Shown: one piece after another, positions 9,055 through 16,749 of the stretch
Position numbering within the stretch: the stretch's first letter is position 1
Layout of the letters: every line of letters starts with the position of its first letter
Source: Peribacillus simplex
GTDB taxonomy: Bacteria; Bacillota; Bacilli; Bacillales; DSM-1321
Reading direction: 5' to 3'
DNA: 64,000 nt
Assembly (NCBI RefSeq): GCF_900156045.1
Contig: NZ_FTMX01000001.1
Coordinates: 496,001 to 560,000, forward strand
Translations under genes and position numbers: made by a program
Notes under the pieces: generated by a model
The model's input: the letters and a program-made list of their open reading frames with translations, nothing else
Database searches by the model: none
What the model was told of the DNA's origin: nothing

Positions 9055-9687
9055 ATGTGGCTACAAATTATTTTTCTCGCATTTGCAGTTAGTATTGACG
9101 GATTTGGCGTAGGTTTGACATTCGGTATGCGGAAGATGAAAATCCCCTTAAGGTCAATAGCGGTCATCTCAATTTGTTCTGCATTGAGTTTAGGTATTGC
9201 GATGGTCATCGGACAATTCATCAGTCAGCTCATATCGATCGGGGCGGCTGAAAAAACGGGTGGCATCATCCTCATTTTCCTAGGTGCCTGGATGGTATAC
9301 CAGTATTTTAAGCCTGAAAAAGATTTGAAAGATGATAGATATCATGAAAAGATCATCTTTAATTTTGAAATTAAATCACTTGGGGTAGTCATTAATATTT
9401 TACAAAAACCATTGAATGCCGATTTTGATAAATCAGGTACGATTACGGGTGTTGAAGCGCTTGTTCTGGGGTTTGCACTTTCGCTGGATGCGTTCGGGGC
9501 CGGAGTTGGAGCGGCTATGATCGGCATTTCACCGATTATCCTCGCAGGGTGCATCGCTGTTATGAGTTCAATTTTCATTTGGAGCGGAATTCAAAGCGGG
9601 AAATTGCTTTCAAATAATAAAGTTGTCCAGCATTTGACCTTTCTTCCAGGTGTACTATTGATTATCATCGGTATATTCAAGTTATGA
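9055..9687 (+). CDS. ytaF: YtaF family sporulation membrane protein (MntP-like)
   Basis: Integral membrane protein of 210 aa with six predicted hydrophobic segments in two repeats of three. Each half begins with a conserved motif (AFAVSIDGFGVGLTFG near 9-24; GFALSLDAFGAGVGAA near 140-155), the duplicated Asp-containing signature of the MntP/YtaF superfamily. A hydrophilic loop lies at about 80-125. The B. subtilis orthologue is annotated as sporulation-linked; its substrate is not established. AAGGAG is about 8 bases before the ATG. The coaE start follows 24 bases after the stop. Confidence 0.88.
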   Translation: MWLQIIFLAFAVSIDGFGVGLTFGMRKMKIPLRSIAVISICSALSLGIAMVIGQFISQLISIGAAEKTGGIILIFLGAWMVYQYFKPEKDLKDDRYHEKIIFNFEIKSLGVVINILQKPLNADFDKSGTITGVEALVLGFALSLDAFGAGVGAAMIGISPIILAGCIAVMSSIFIWSGIQSGKLLSNNKVVQHLTFLPGVLLIIIGIFKL

Positions 9688-9711
9688 TACATGGTTAAAA
9701 GGGGGAGCCTT

Positions 9712-10311
9712 ATGGGACAAATCATTGGACTCACAGGAGGCATCGCCAGTGGGAAAAGCACAGTCAGCCTTTATTTACAGGAACTCGGATTCACGATTGT
9801 CGATGCAGATCTGGCTTCCCGTGCTGTCGTTGAGCCAGGTGAAGAAGCCTATCATCAAGTTGTGAAGGCATTTGGTGAAGAGATCTTATTGCCGGATGGG
9901 AATATAGATCGCGCAAAGCTCGGGTCGATCATATTCAATGATCAGGAAAAGAGATTGCTATTGAATGGCATCGTGCATCCTGCCGTCAGGAATTGGATGC
10001 GCCTCAAAACGGAAGAGGCACTATCATCAGGGGAAGAAACGGTGTTCATGGATATTCCGCTCCTATTCGAAAGTAAGCTGACATTCATGGTGGAAAAGAC
10101 GCTTTTGATCTATGTAGATGAGCAAGTCCAATTGCAGCGATTAATGAACAGGAATGGTCTTTCGGAGACGGAGGCACTTGCCAGGATCAATTCGCAAATG
10201 CCCTTAGCCGATAAAAAGGCTTTAGCGGATGCCGTCATCGACAATAATGGGAACATTAATGAAACGAAGAGGCAAGTGAAGACCATACTTAGCGAATGGC
10301 ATGTCATATAA
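9712..10311 (+). CDS. coaE: Dephospho-CoA kinase
   Basis: Last step of coenzyme A synthesis: phosphorylates dephospho-CoA with ATP. The P-loop GLTGGIASGKST lies at residues 5-16, followed by IVDADLASRAVVEPG, HPAVRNWM and DIPLLFES, all CoaE family motifs. I choose the ATG at 9712 because AAAAGGGGGA lies 5 bases upstream and the protein then starts MGQIIGLTGG, as in orthologues; an in-frame ATG at 9691 has no ribosome site. Length is 199 aa. A terminator follows directly. Confidence 0.96.
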   Translation: MGQIIGLTGGIASGKSTVSLYLQELGFTIVDADLASRAVVEPGEEAYHQVVKAFGEEILLPDGNIDRAKLGSIIFNDQEKRLLLNGIVHPAVRNWMRLKTEEALSSGEETVFMDIPLLFESKLTFMVEKTLLIYVDEQVQLQRLMNRNGLSETEALARINSQMPLADKKALADAVIDNNGNINETKRQVKTILSEWHVI

Positions 10312-10320
10312 TTATGATAA

Positions 10321-10350
10321 AAAGAAGAAACCAGCCGGTTTCTTCTTTTT
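10321..10350 (+). terminator. Rho-independent terminator after coaE
   Basis: AAAGAAGAAACC pairs with GGTTTCTTCTTTTT around AGCC, with the T run built into the 3' arm. Confidence 0.85.
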
Positions 10351-10403
10351 GTGTTGAAAAAATAAGTACAATCCGCATTTTTATTAGCACAATTCCTTCG
10401 AAT

Positions 10404-10446
10404 TATGTTATACTAATTACATGTGAAGGGTAATAAGTATAACATT
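10404..10446 (+). promoter_or_regulatory. gapB promoter with two CcpN-like boxes
   Basis: An extended -10 (TG-T-TATACT, 10406-10414) lies 56 bases before the gapB start, with no good -35. The same bases, TATGTTATACT at 10404-10414, match the CcpN consensus TRTGHYATAYW at all 11 positions. A second copy on the opposite strand, at 10436-10446 (AGTATAACATT), matches at 10 of 11. CcpN represses gapB and pckA on glycolytic carbon in B. subtilis (established knowledge). Its action here is inferred from the matches and the gene identity. Confidence 0.7.
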
Positions 10447-10470
10447 AATATTTTCTGGAGGGTCCGAACA

Positions 10471-11508
10471 ATGAATTCAAGAATAGCGATTAACGGGTTT
10501 GGGAGAATTGGAAGAATGGTTTTCCGAAAGGCCATATTAGATGAGAGTTTGGACATTGTTGCCATTAATGCAAGCTATCCAGCTGAAACTTTAGCACACT
10601 TACTAAAATATGATACGATACATGGTAAATTCGACGGTATCATTATTGCGGAAGATGATTCACTAGTAGTGAATGGCCGCCGAGTAAAACTAATAAATAA
10701 CCGCGATCCAAAGCTATTGCCTTGGAAAGAGTTGAACATAGATATTGTAATTGAAGCCACGGGCAAATTCAATGATCGTTCTAAAGCTGCTCTTCATTTA
10801 GATGCAGGAGCAAAAAGAGTTATTTTATCAGCGCCGGGTAAAAATGAAGACGTTACCATTGTAATGGGTGTAAATGAGGAAGTGCTGGAAATCGACAAGC
10901 ATTTCGTCATATCCAATGCATCTTGTACAACCAACTGTCTTGGACCGGTTGCAAAAGTGCTTGATGAAAAATTTGGCATTAACAACGGTTTAATGACAAC
11001 GATACATTCTTATACAAATGATCAAAATAATATCGATAACCCGCACAAAGACTTAAGACGTGCCCGTGCCGCTGCGGAAAGCATGATTCCTACGACTACA
11101 GGAGCTGCAAAAGCCATCTCACTAGTGTTGCCGCAATTAAAAGGCAAGCTTCATGGAATGGCGATCCGCGTACCGACACCTAACGTATCTCTAGTCGATC
11201 TTGTTGTGGATTTAAACCGTGATGTCACGATTGATGAAGTGAACCAAGCCTTCATCGATGCTTCAGAAAATGAACTCAAAGGAATTATGGAATTCACGAT
11301 GGAACCTTTAGTTTCCAGTGATTTCAAAACGAATCCTCACTCTGCAATCATCGATGGTTTGACGACGATGATGATTGGGGACAGGAAAGTGAAAGTCCTT
11401 GCATGGTATGATAACGAGTGGGGTTACTCCAACCGGGTAGTGGACCTTGTGAAATTGGTGGGATCCGAGTTGAAAAAAACTTCCGAAGTCGAACTATCAG
11501 TAAAATAA
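10471..11508 (+). CDS. gapB: Gluconeogenic glyceraldehyde-3-phosphate dehydrogenase GapB
   Basis: Catalyses the NADP-preferring reverse GAPDH reaction during gluconeogenesis. The Rossmann fold starts INGFGRIGRMVFRKA; the catalytic Cys is in SNASCTTNCLGPVAK; WYDNEWGYSNRVVDL is near the C-terminus. The ATG at 10471 is chosen because CTGGAGGG precedes it by about 8 bases and the protein starts MNSRIAINGFGR; the longer open frame upstream covers the promoter. Length is 345 aa. Two features argue for GapB over GapA: the neighbour speD (the gapB-speD pair is a Bacillus signature) and the CcpN-like boxes. Cofactor preference was not tested. Confidence 0.93.
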   Translation: MNSRIAINGFGRIGRMVFRKAILDESLDIVAINASYPAETLAHLLKYDTIHGKFDGIIIAEDDSLVVNGRRVKLINNRDPKLLPWKELNIDIVIEATGKFNDRSKAALHLDAGAKRVILSAPGKNEDVTIVMGVNEEVLEIDKHFVISNASCTTNCLGPVAKVLDEKFGINNGLMTTIHSYTNDQNNIDNPHKDLRRARAAAESMIPTTTGAAKAISLVLPQLKGKLHGMAIRVPTPNVSLVDLVVDLNRDVTIDEVNQAFIDASENELKGIMEFTMEPLVSSDFKTNPHSAIIDGLTTMMIGDRKVKVLAWYDNEWGYSNRVVDLVKLVGSELKKTSEVELSVK

Positions 11509-11520
11509 TGAAAAAAATCG

Positions 11521-11555
11521 AGCCTGCTAAAATTTTTTAGCGGGCTATTTTTAAT
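11521..11555 (+). terminator. Rho-independent terminator after gapB
   Basis: AGCCTGCTAAAA and TTTTAGCGGGCT pair with wobble and one mismatch, followed by ATTTTTAA. Confidence 0.8.
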
Positions 11556-11686
11556 GCAGTGATCCAGCAATTCCTCGCTGCTTTAAGGCGCTGAATAAAC
11601 CCGAAAACTGAAATTTCCCCACATTGGAACCTTCCCTATATCCCTATTACATATAAAGTTTATCTTTCCAAAATTTCAATTTGGAG

Positions 11687-11715
11687 TTGCAAAAAAAATT
11701 CAAACCATATATACT
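11687..11715 (+). promoter_or_regulatory. Sigma-A promoter of speD
   Basis: TTGCAA (11687-11692) and TATACT (11710-11715) are separated by 17 bases. Transcription would start near 11722, giving a leader of about 125 bases before speD. Confidence 0.75.
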
Positions 11716-11760
11716 ATGAATCGTGAACTTCTTCAAAAGCGGTTTGCATGATGGCTACTT

Positions 11761-11846
11761 AAAGGGTTAGGACCTCTTTGGACTAACTTTCCCCCGTGGT
11801 AGTTATCAGAACTTATTTTTAAATCATGGTAAGGGGGAAGCTTAAT
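11761..11846 (+). promoter_or_regulatory. speD leader with alternative pairing that can cover the ribosome site
   Basis: AGGGTTAG (11763-11770) can pair with CTAACTTT (11783-11790), with two G-U pairs and an internal CC/GG stem. Next to it, TTCCCCC (11789-11795) is the exact complement of GGGGGAA (11833-11839), the speD ribosome binding site. The two pairings share bases 11789-11790, so they may be mutually exclusive. That is the layout of a translational switch. The sequence shows the complementarity; a ligand or any regulation is inferred. It does not match the SAM-I consensus I know. Confidence 0.4.
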
Positions 11847-12245
11847 ATGGAAACAGCTTACACTATGGAAACAATGGGTAGACATGTCATTTCTGAACTT
11901 TGGGGTTGTGACTTTGAAAAACTGAACAATATCGATTTAATTGAAAAGATTTTTGTTGATGCTGCTTTGAAATCAGGTGCAGAGGTACGGGAAGTTGCCT
12001 TTCACAAATTTGCTCCACAAGGAGTCAGCGGGGTTGTCATCATTTCTGAATCGCACTTGACGATTCACAGTTTTCCAGAACACGGCTATGCGAGCATCGA
12101 TGTCTATACATGCGGTAACTTGGATCCGAATATTGCGGCAGATTATATTGCAGAAGCTTTGAATGCGCAAACACGTGAAAACATAGAATTACCACGTGGA
12201 CTAGGTCCTGTACAAATGAAAAAAGCCAATATAAGTGCCCTATAA
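11847..12245 (+). CDS. speD: S-adenosylmethionine decarboxylase proenzyme (SpeD)
   Basis: Makes decarboxylated SAM, the aminopropyl donor for spermidine. It is a pyruvoyl enzyme: the proenzyme cleaves itself at the serine in [20 protein letters not shown], where the next His and the later Cys (VYTCGNLD) are catalytic residues. The length of 132 aa fits the short bacterial class. I start at the ATG at 11847, preceded by AAGGGGGAAG at 7 bases. Bacillus orthologues start at [14 protein letters not shown], equivalent to the ATG at 11865, so a six-residue shorter form is possible. It follows gapB but has its own promoter and a long leader. Confidence 0.95.
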   Translation: METAYTMETMGRHVISELWGCDFEKLNNIDLIEKIFVDAALKSGAEVREVAFHKFAPQGVSGVVIISESHLTIHSFPEHGYASIDVYTCGNLDPNIAADYIAEALNAQTRENIELPRGLGPVQMKKANISAL

Positions 12246-12260
12246 AAAACACGTATACAC

Positions 12261-12288
12261 AGAGATGCCATGGGTGCATCTCTTTTTT
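12261..12288 (+). terminator. Rho-independent terminator after speD
   Basis: AGAGATGC and GCATCTCT form an 8-bp stem around CATGGGT, followed by TTTTT. A second T-flanked hairpin (AAAAAGTG/CACTTTTT, 12379-12411) lies further on, before nrdR. Confidence 0.85.
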
Positions 12289-12515
12289 AATGCAATGAAT
12301 CGGCAGCCTGCTTCACTTTATTGCTAAGGATTGTCTTGCAGCACAAAGACCTTGACAACGGTGCTCCAAGGGCAGAACAAAAAGTGCCTGCTGCTGGAAG
12401 TTACACTTTTTACTTGTACTGGCCGTTCCTTTTAATATAAGATTAAGATAGAGAAGTAAATCCTTGGGGAACATTTAGATAGGGGAGTCCTACATAAAAT
12501 ACGGAGCTGATAATG

Positions 12516-12977
12516 ATGAAATGCCCATCATGTCAATATAACGGAACAAGAGTGCTCGATTCCAGGCCAGTCGATGAAAGTAAATCAATTCGACGACGCC
12601 GTGAATGTGAGGCATGTGGTTTTCGATTCACGACATTTGAAAAGGTGGAGGAAACACCGCTTATTGTAGTGAAAAAGGGCGGGACACGGGAAGAGTTCAG
12701 TCGTGATAAAATCCTGCGTGGCTTAATCAGGGCTTGCGAAAAACGCCCGGTTCCCTTGAAGGAACTAGAGCAAATTACCAGTTATGTAGAAAAAGAACTG
12801 CGCAACCAGGGCATATCGGAAGTGAAAAGCGACAATGTCGGAGAAATGGTGATGGACAAGCTGGCGGAAATCGATGAGGTTGCCTATGTAAGGTTCGCAT
12901 CCGTCTATCGACAATTTAAAGATATCAATGTCTTTATCGATGAATTGAAAGATTTAATAAATAAAGAAAGAAAGTAG
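12516..12977 (+). CDS. nrdR: Transcriptional repressor NrdR
   Basis: ATP/dATP-sensing repressor of ribonucleotide reductase genes. The N-terminal zinc ribbon has four Cys (CPSC at 3-6, CEAC at 31-34) followed by [15 protein letters not shown]. The ATP-cone domain spans about 49-139 ([29 protein letters not shown]). Length is 153 aa. Two adjacent ATGs (12513 and 12516) are both served by GGAG; the second gives the family N-terminus MKCPSC. A weak promoter candidate, TTGTAC-16-TATAAG, lies at 12414-12441. It heads the nrdR-dnaB-dnaI group as in B. subtilis (ytcG). Confidence 0.96.
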   Translation: MKCPSCQYNGTRVLDSRPVDESKSIRRRRECEACGFRFTTFEKVEETPLIVVKKGGTREEFSRDKILRGLIRACEKRPVPLKELEQITSYVEKELRNQGISEVKSDNVGEMVMDKLAEIDEVAYVRFASVYRQFKDINVFIDELKDLINKERK

Positions 12978-13041
12978 AGCTGAAGATTCACTTTGGCTCT
13001 TTTTTCACTACATCTTTTGAAAGGTTTGAATGGAGATGTCA

Positions 13042-14454
13042 ATGCATTGGCAAGAATTGCTCCCAGCGGATTCATATTTGGTCTCATCTGCGGGGCTGCT
13101 TCATGATTATGATCGGAAAATACTTACCCGACTATATCAACCTCTTATTGGACCTATCTGCATTAGCCTATATATGACGTTATGGAGTGAGCTGGAGGAA
13201 AACAGGCTATGGTCGGAAACCTCCTCACATTATCAATTAATGAATACCATCGGCCTTAAGTTAGGTGATATTTACGAAGCACGCCTTTTACTTGAAGGAA
13301 TTGGTCTGTTGAATGTATATAAGAAATCGAAAAATGAAACGAAGGAATTCATCTATGAGTTAAACCCGCCGCTTTCCCCCCAGCAGTTTTTCACGGATGG
13401 AATGCTGAATATTTACTTATACAAAAAAGTCGGCAAAGCGCAGTTCAACCGGTTAAAGAGATTCTTTTGTGATGATCATATCTTAACCGATCAATATGAA
13501 GGTGTGACTAAATCTTTTGCGGAAGTATTCTCATCAGATCATTTGGACTCTTTATATGTAACGGATGAAGCGAAAAACGAATGGAAACCGATGCCTGAAC
13601 AGCAATTCATCGATCGGACGGAAGGCGTCGAGCCATCGGGGTTTGACGACTTATTTGATTTTGACCTTTTATTATCCGGGATGAAATCATCGATCGTACC
13701 GAAAAAGGCCTTTACTCCGAAAATAAAAAGTACGATCGCCAAACTTGCTTTTTTATATGGCATCGATCCGCTGGAAATGCAAAAACTAGTAATGGATGCC
13801 GTTTCATTGGATGATGAGATCGATGAGGAAGTGCTCAGAAAGGCGGCAAGGGACTGGTATCAGATCGAACGGCAGGCAGATATGCCTTCCCTGGTCAATC
13901 GGGTGCAGCCGATTCGTGAACGGACACAAAAAGAAGAACCGAAAACACAGGAACAAGAGTTAATCCGTCATTTGGAGACGATTTCCCCGAGGGAGCGGCT
14001 GATGCAATTGTCTGGCGGTGCAGAGCCATCAAGCGGTGATTTGAAAGTGGTTGAGGGCGTGATGATCAATCAAAAGCTGAATCCGGGTGTGGTCAATGTC
14101 TTGATTGAATACGTCATGCTCAAAACGGATATGAAGTTCACCAAGGGCTATGTGGAAAAGCTGGCAGGCCATTGGGCACGGCTGAAGGTCTCTACGGTCG
14201 TCGAGGCGATGGAACTGGCTAAAAATGAACATAGGAAATATCAGGACTGGGCTCAAGGAAGCAGGAATGCTGCGAAGGGCAGCCGGAAAAAGGCGATACG
14301 GGAAGAAGTGGTTCCGGAGTGGCTTGAGAAAAAAGAAGAAGCACAGCAGGAGCAGAATGCAGATCAGCCGGAATTGAATGCCCAGAAACGCGAGCTTCAA
14401 GAGAAATGGAAGCTGTGGAAAGCAGGAGGTGAAATGAACGATGGAAAAGATTAA
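13042..14454 (+). CDS. dnaB: Replication initiation and membrane attachment protein DnaB
   Basis: Firmicute-specific primosome protein that works with DnaD and DnaI to load the replicative helicase DnaC at oriC and at restart sites. It should not be confused with E. coli DnaB helicase. The N-terminal winged-helix region (about 1-110, HWQELLPADSYLVSSAGLLHDYDRKILTRLYQPLIG) and a DnaB/DnaD C-terminal domain (about 310-400) are recognisable. The tail is very rich in Lys, Glu and Gln. The ATG at 13042 has GGAGA 5 bases upstream and gives 470 aa; the ATG at 13030 lacks a site. It overlaps dnaI by 14 bases. Confidence 0.94.
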   Translation: MHWQELLPADSYLVSSAGLLHDYDRKILTRLYQPLIGPICISLYMTLWSELEENRLWSETSSHYQLMNTIGLKLGDIYEARLLLEGIGLLNVYKKSKNETKEFIYELNPPLSPQQFFTDGMLNIYLYKKVGKAQFNRLKRFFCDDHILTDQYEGVTKSFAEVFSSDHLDSLYVTDEAKNEWKPMPEQQFIDRTEGVEPSGFDDLFDFDLLLSGMKSSIVPKKAFTPKIKSTIAKLAFLYGIDPLEMQKLVMDAVSLDDEIDEEVLRKAARDWYQIERQADMPSLVNRVQPIRERTQKEEPKTQEQELIRHLETISPRERLMQLSGGAEPSSGDLKVVEGVMINQKLNPGVVNVLIEYVMLKTDMKFTKGYVEKLAGHWARLKVSTVVEAMELAKNEHRKYQDWAQGSRNAAKGSRKKAIREEVVPEWLEKKEEAQQEQNADQPELNAQKRELQEKWKLWKAGGEMNDGKD

Positions 14455-15379
14455 TAGATCCCTTAATAAATTGGCCAATACAAACCAATTTCAACAGCGT
14501 TATGAAAAGCTGAAACAGGAGATTTTTGAAGACGAACAAGTGCGGTTATTTTTGAATGCCAACAGTTCGACGGTCACGAAGGAAATGATTGATAAAAACT
14601 TGGGGAAGCTTTATGAGTTCACTTCACAAAGCAATAAATGTGATAAATGTCCAAGCTTGAATGGCTGCATCAATATGATGCAAGGGTATTATCCCAAATT
14701 GGTGGTTCAAGGGAAGGCCCTGAACCTGAATTATGAAATCTGCCCGCGGAAATTGGCAGAGGATGAAAAGCGGAAACGGGAAAAATTGATCCGCAGCCTG
14801 TATGTACCGAAGGATATTTTAAGTGCGACCATTGAGGACTTTACGCAAACGGATAATGAAAATAAACGCTTGGGTGTTTTAAGTAAGGCGATGTCGTTCA
14901 TCATGGAATATGAGCCAGGTAAAATGCAAAAAGGCTTATTTATATATGGGAAATTCGGTGTTGGGAAAACGTACTTATTAGGTGCGATTGCCAATGAACT
15001 CGCAGAAAGGCAAATTTCTTCCCTTATTGTCTATGTCCCTGACTACTTGCGGGAACTTAAGGGATCAATAGGTGATAATACGGTCAATGAAAAAATTGAG
15101 ATGGTGAAAACGGCACCTGTCCTCATGCTGGATGATATTGGAGCGGAGTCCATGACGAGCTGGGGACGCGATGAGGTTTTTGGACCGATTTTGCAATTTA
15201 GGATGCTGGAAAACCTGCCGACGTTTTTCACTTCGAATTTTGACCTGAATGGCCTGGAGAACCACCTAACCTTTTCACAGCGTGGAGAGAAGGAAGAAGT
15301 GAAGGCGGCCAGGATAATGGAAAGAATTCAATATTTAGCGGAGCCGGTCAAGCTGGATGGCGTGAATCGGAGAAGATGA
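14441..15379 (+). CDS. dnaI: Primosomal protein DnaI (helicase loader)
   Basis: AAA+ ATPase that loads the replicative helicase. An N-terminal helicase-binding domain carries a zinc-binding cluster (CDKCPSLNGC near 66-75, with a later Cys at about 101). The AAA+ domain has Walker A GKFGVGKTYL (about 170-179), Walker B VLMLDDIGAE (about 227-236) and an arginine-finger region near the C-terminus (QRGEKEEVKAARIMERI). Length 312 aa matches B. subtilis (311). The start lies inside the end of dnaB, with AGGAGG about 8 bases upstream, giving tight translational coupling. Confidence 0.96.
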   Translation: MEKINRSLNKLANTNQFQQRYEKLKQEIFEDEQVRLFLNANSSTVTKEMIDKNLGKLYEFTSQSNKCDKCPSLNGCINMMQGYYPKLVVQGKALNLNYEICPRKLAEDEKRKREKLIRSLYVPKDILSATIEDFTQTDNENKRLGVLSKAMSFIMEYEPGKMQKGLFIYGKFGVGKTYLLGAIANELAERQISSLIVYVPDYLRELKGSIGDNTVNEKIEMVKTAPVLMLDDIGAESMTSWGRDEVFGPILQFRMLENLPTFFTSNFDLNGLENHLTFSQRGEKEEVKAARIMERIQYLAEPVKLDGVNRRR

Positions 15380-15382
15380 AGG

Positions 15383-15418
15383 AAAGTGGTCTCTTAATGG
15401 AGGTCACTTTTTTCTTTT
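15383..15418 (+). terminator. Terminator after dnaI
   Basis: AAAGTGGTCTC and GAGGTCACTTT pair with two wobbles around TTAATG, followed by TTTCTTTT. Confidence 0.65.
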
Positions 15419-15499
15419 ACAAGGCCCATCCTACTTCTAAACATGTCCCCACCCCCATATACATGAACAAAGAGGCAAGGGGGAAGGGGGGATGTCGTA

Positions 15500-16360
15500 G
15501 TGCAAATTTCGTTTCAAAACGATTCAGAGGCATTGAAATTACTGAATTTCGTTTCTGTCCATCCACTCGGGGCAGAATTTCAAGCATACATTCGATTTCT
15601 TCCGCAACAAGGCATGCATGTGGATATGACGAAGTCTTCAGGTGATAAATGGCTAATTCTGCTTCGTGATGCATTTCATTCTTTTTTATTGGAAGAAAAG
15701 ACACTTCCTGTTTTGGAGCAAATAATAGTCGGTAAATTTTTTTATAGGGAACGGGAAGAAATTGAAGCCATCATTGAAATTGCATCATCGATCATCGAGG
15801 TGGAAAGAGCCAGGAATCAAGATGGAGCATTCAGTACGGAGAAACGATTGATTGAGGAAGGACTTCAAAGCATCTTGGCTGGAAAGGTATCTTTTTCATT
15901 CGATTCTTTTACGACCTTCCGTTTAAAATCATTTCAGCACACTTTGGAAAAGTATGTCCTTAAGGCGATTGATGAATACAAGCTGGAGCAGGACTATCAA
16001 AATTTCATTGCCACTCTCCGTGATTGCCTTCATGGGCAGGAGTCGAAATTAAGAAAGCTTCACCTGGTCAACCGGGATGGTTTTCATTTCTATGATCAAA
16101 AATTCAGCAAACTCGACCGTCCAAAAATCAATAGTATGATCGACAGGAGGCTTCTTGCCAAAAGTTCACTTTTTCTCGATACGGTGATACTTGCCCCGCT
16201 TTTATCGATTGCTCCCGAAAACTTATGCATCTATACCGATGACAAGGAAGAAGGGTTGATCCAGACCATTTCAAGGATTTTCGAAGAACGGGCGACCATC
16301 TTGCCACTTTCGTCATTTTCAATGCATTTGAATGACCTTTCGTGGAAAAAAGAAAATTAA
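15500..16360 (+). CDS. ytxC: Putative sporulation protein YtxC
   Basis: Cytoplasmic protein of 286 aa, orthologous to YtxC of B. subtilis by sequence feel and by position between dnaI and thrS. The family is assigned to sporulation; no biochemical function is established. No transmembrane segment or catalytic motif is obvious. The middle is helical and acidic (EEREEIEAIIEIASSIIEVERARN) and the C-terminal half contains IDRRLLAKSSLFLDTVILAPLL. The start is GTG after a purine-rich stretch (GGGAAGGGGGGA). It stands alone between the dnaI terminator and the thrS promoter. Confidence 0.8.
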   Translation: MQISFQNDSEALKLLNFVSVHPLGAEFQAYIRFLPQQGMHVDMTKSSGDKWLILLRDAFHSFLLEEKTLPVLEQIIVGKFFYREREEIEAIIEIASSIIEVERARNQDGAFSTEKRLIEEGLQSILAGKVSFSFDSFTTFRLKSFQHTLEKYVLKAIDEYKLEQDYQNFIATLRDCLHGQESKLRKLHLVNRDGFHFYDQKFSKLDRPKINSMIDRRLLAKSSLFLDTVILAPLLSIAPENLCIYTDDKEEGLIQTISRIFEERATILPLSSFSMHLNDLSWKKEN

Positions 16361-16362
16361 CC

Positions 16363-16391
16363 TTGATTTTCACCGTATAACAAATTATAAT
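16363..16391 (+). promoter_or_regulatory. Sigma-A promoter of the thrS leader
   Basis: TTGATT (16363-16368) and TATAAT (16386-16391) are separated by 17 bases, directly after the ytxC stop codon. Confidence 0.75.
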
Positions 16392-16417
16392 TTCCTACAT
16401 ACTATTAAAAAACTAAA

Positions 16418-16690
16418 AGTTATGATGAGGACAAGGGTATTCTAGTCGCCGATTATCAGAGAGGGGAGCCAACAGGCTGTAAGCTTCCTATTCGCATGGA
16501 ACACTTACCACCTTTAAACTTCGGCTCGGAAAGCAGGCATTCTGCGAATATGAGCTGACGGGAAGCTGCCGTTACCAAGTTACAAGTGCCATTTTGCCGT
16601 GAAAAGCAAGCTGGAACGAGGGTGGAACCGCGGGTTAATGATATTTGTTACTAAGCTCGTCCCTGTTTTATACAGGGGCGGGCTTTTTTG
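16418..16690 (+). promoter_or_regulatory. T-box leader (threonine) of thrS
   Basis: Transcription antitermination element sensing uncharged tRNA-Thr. The AGAGAGGGG distal motif is at about 16458-16466. The T-box AGGGTGGAACCGCG is at 16619-16632. A terminator (GCTCGTCCCTG...CAGGGGCGGGC plus TTTTTT) lies at about 16655-16690. By alignment with the pheS leader downstream (TTC then ACCT), the specifier is ACC at 16507-16509, followed by ACCT. Neighbouring bases also spell ACA and ACT, all threonine codons. Confidence 0.92.
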
Positions 16691-16749
16691 TGTTGTAATG
16701 GAATCAAAAACCTGTAATTTGTTCGAACAATAAGAAGGAGTGAAACTGA

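Noticed and set aside
11761-11846. SAM-I riboswitch before speD
   Set aside because: None of the SAM-I core landmarks is present; only the local pairing described above can be supported.
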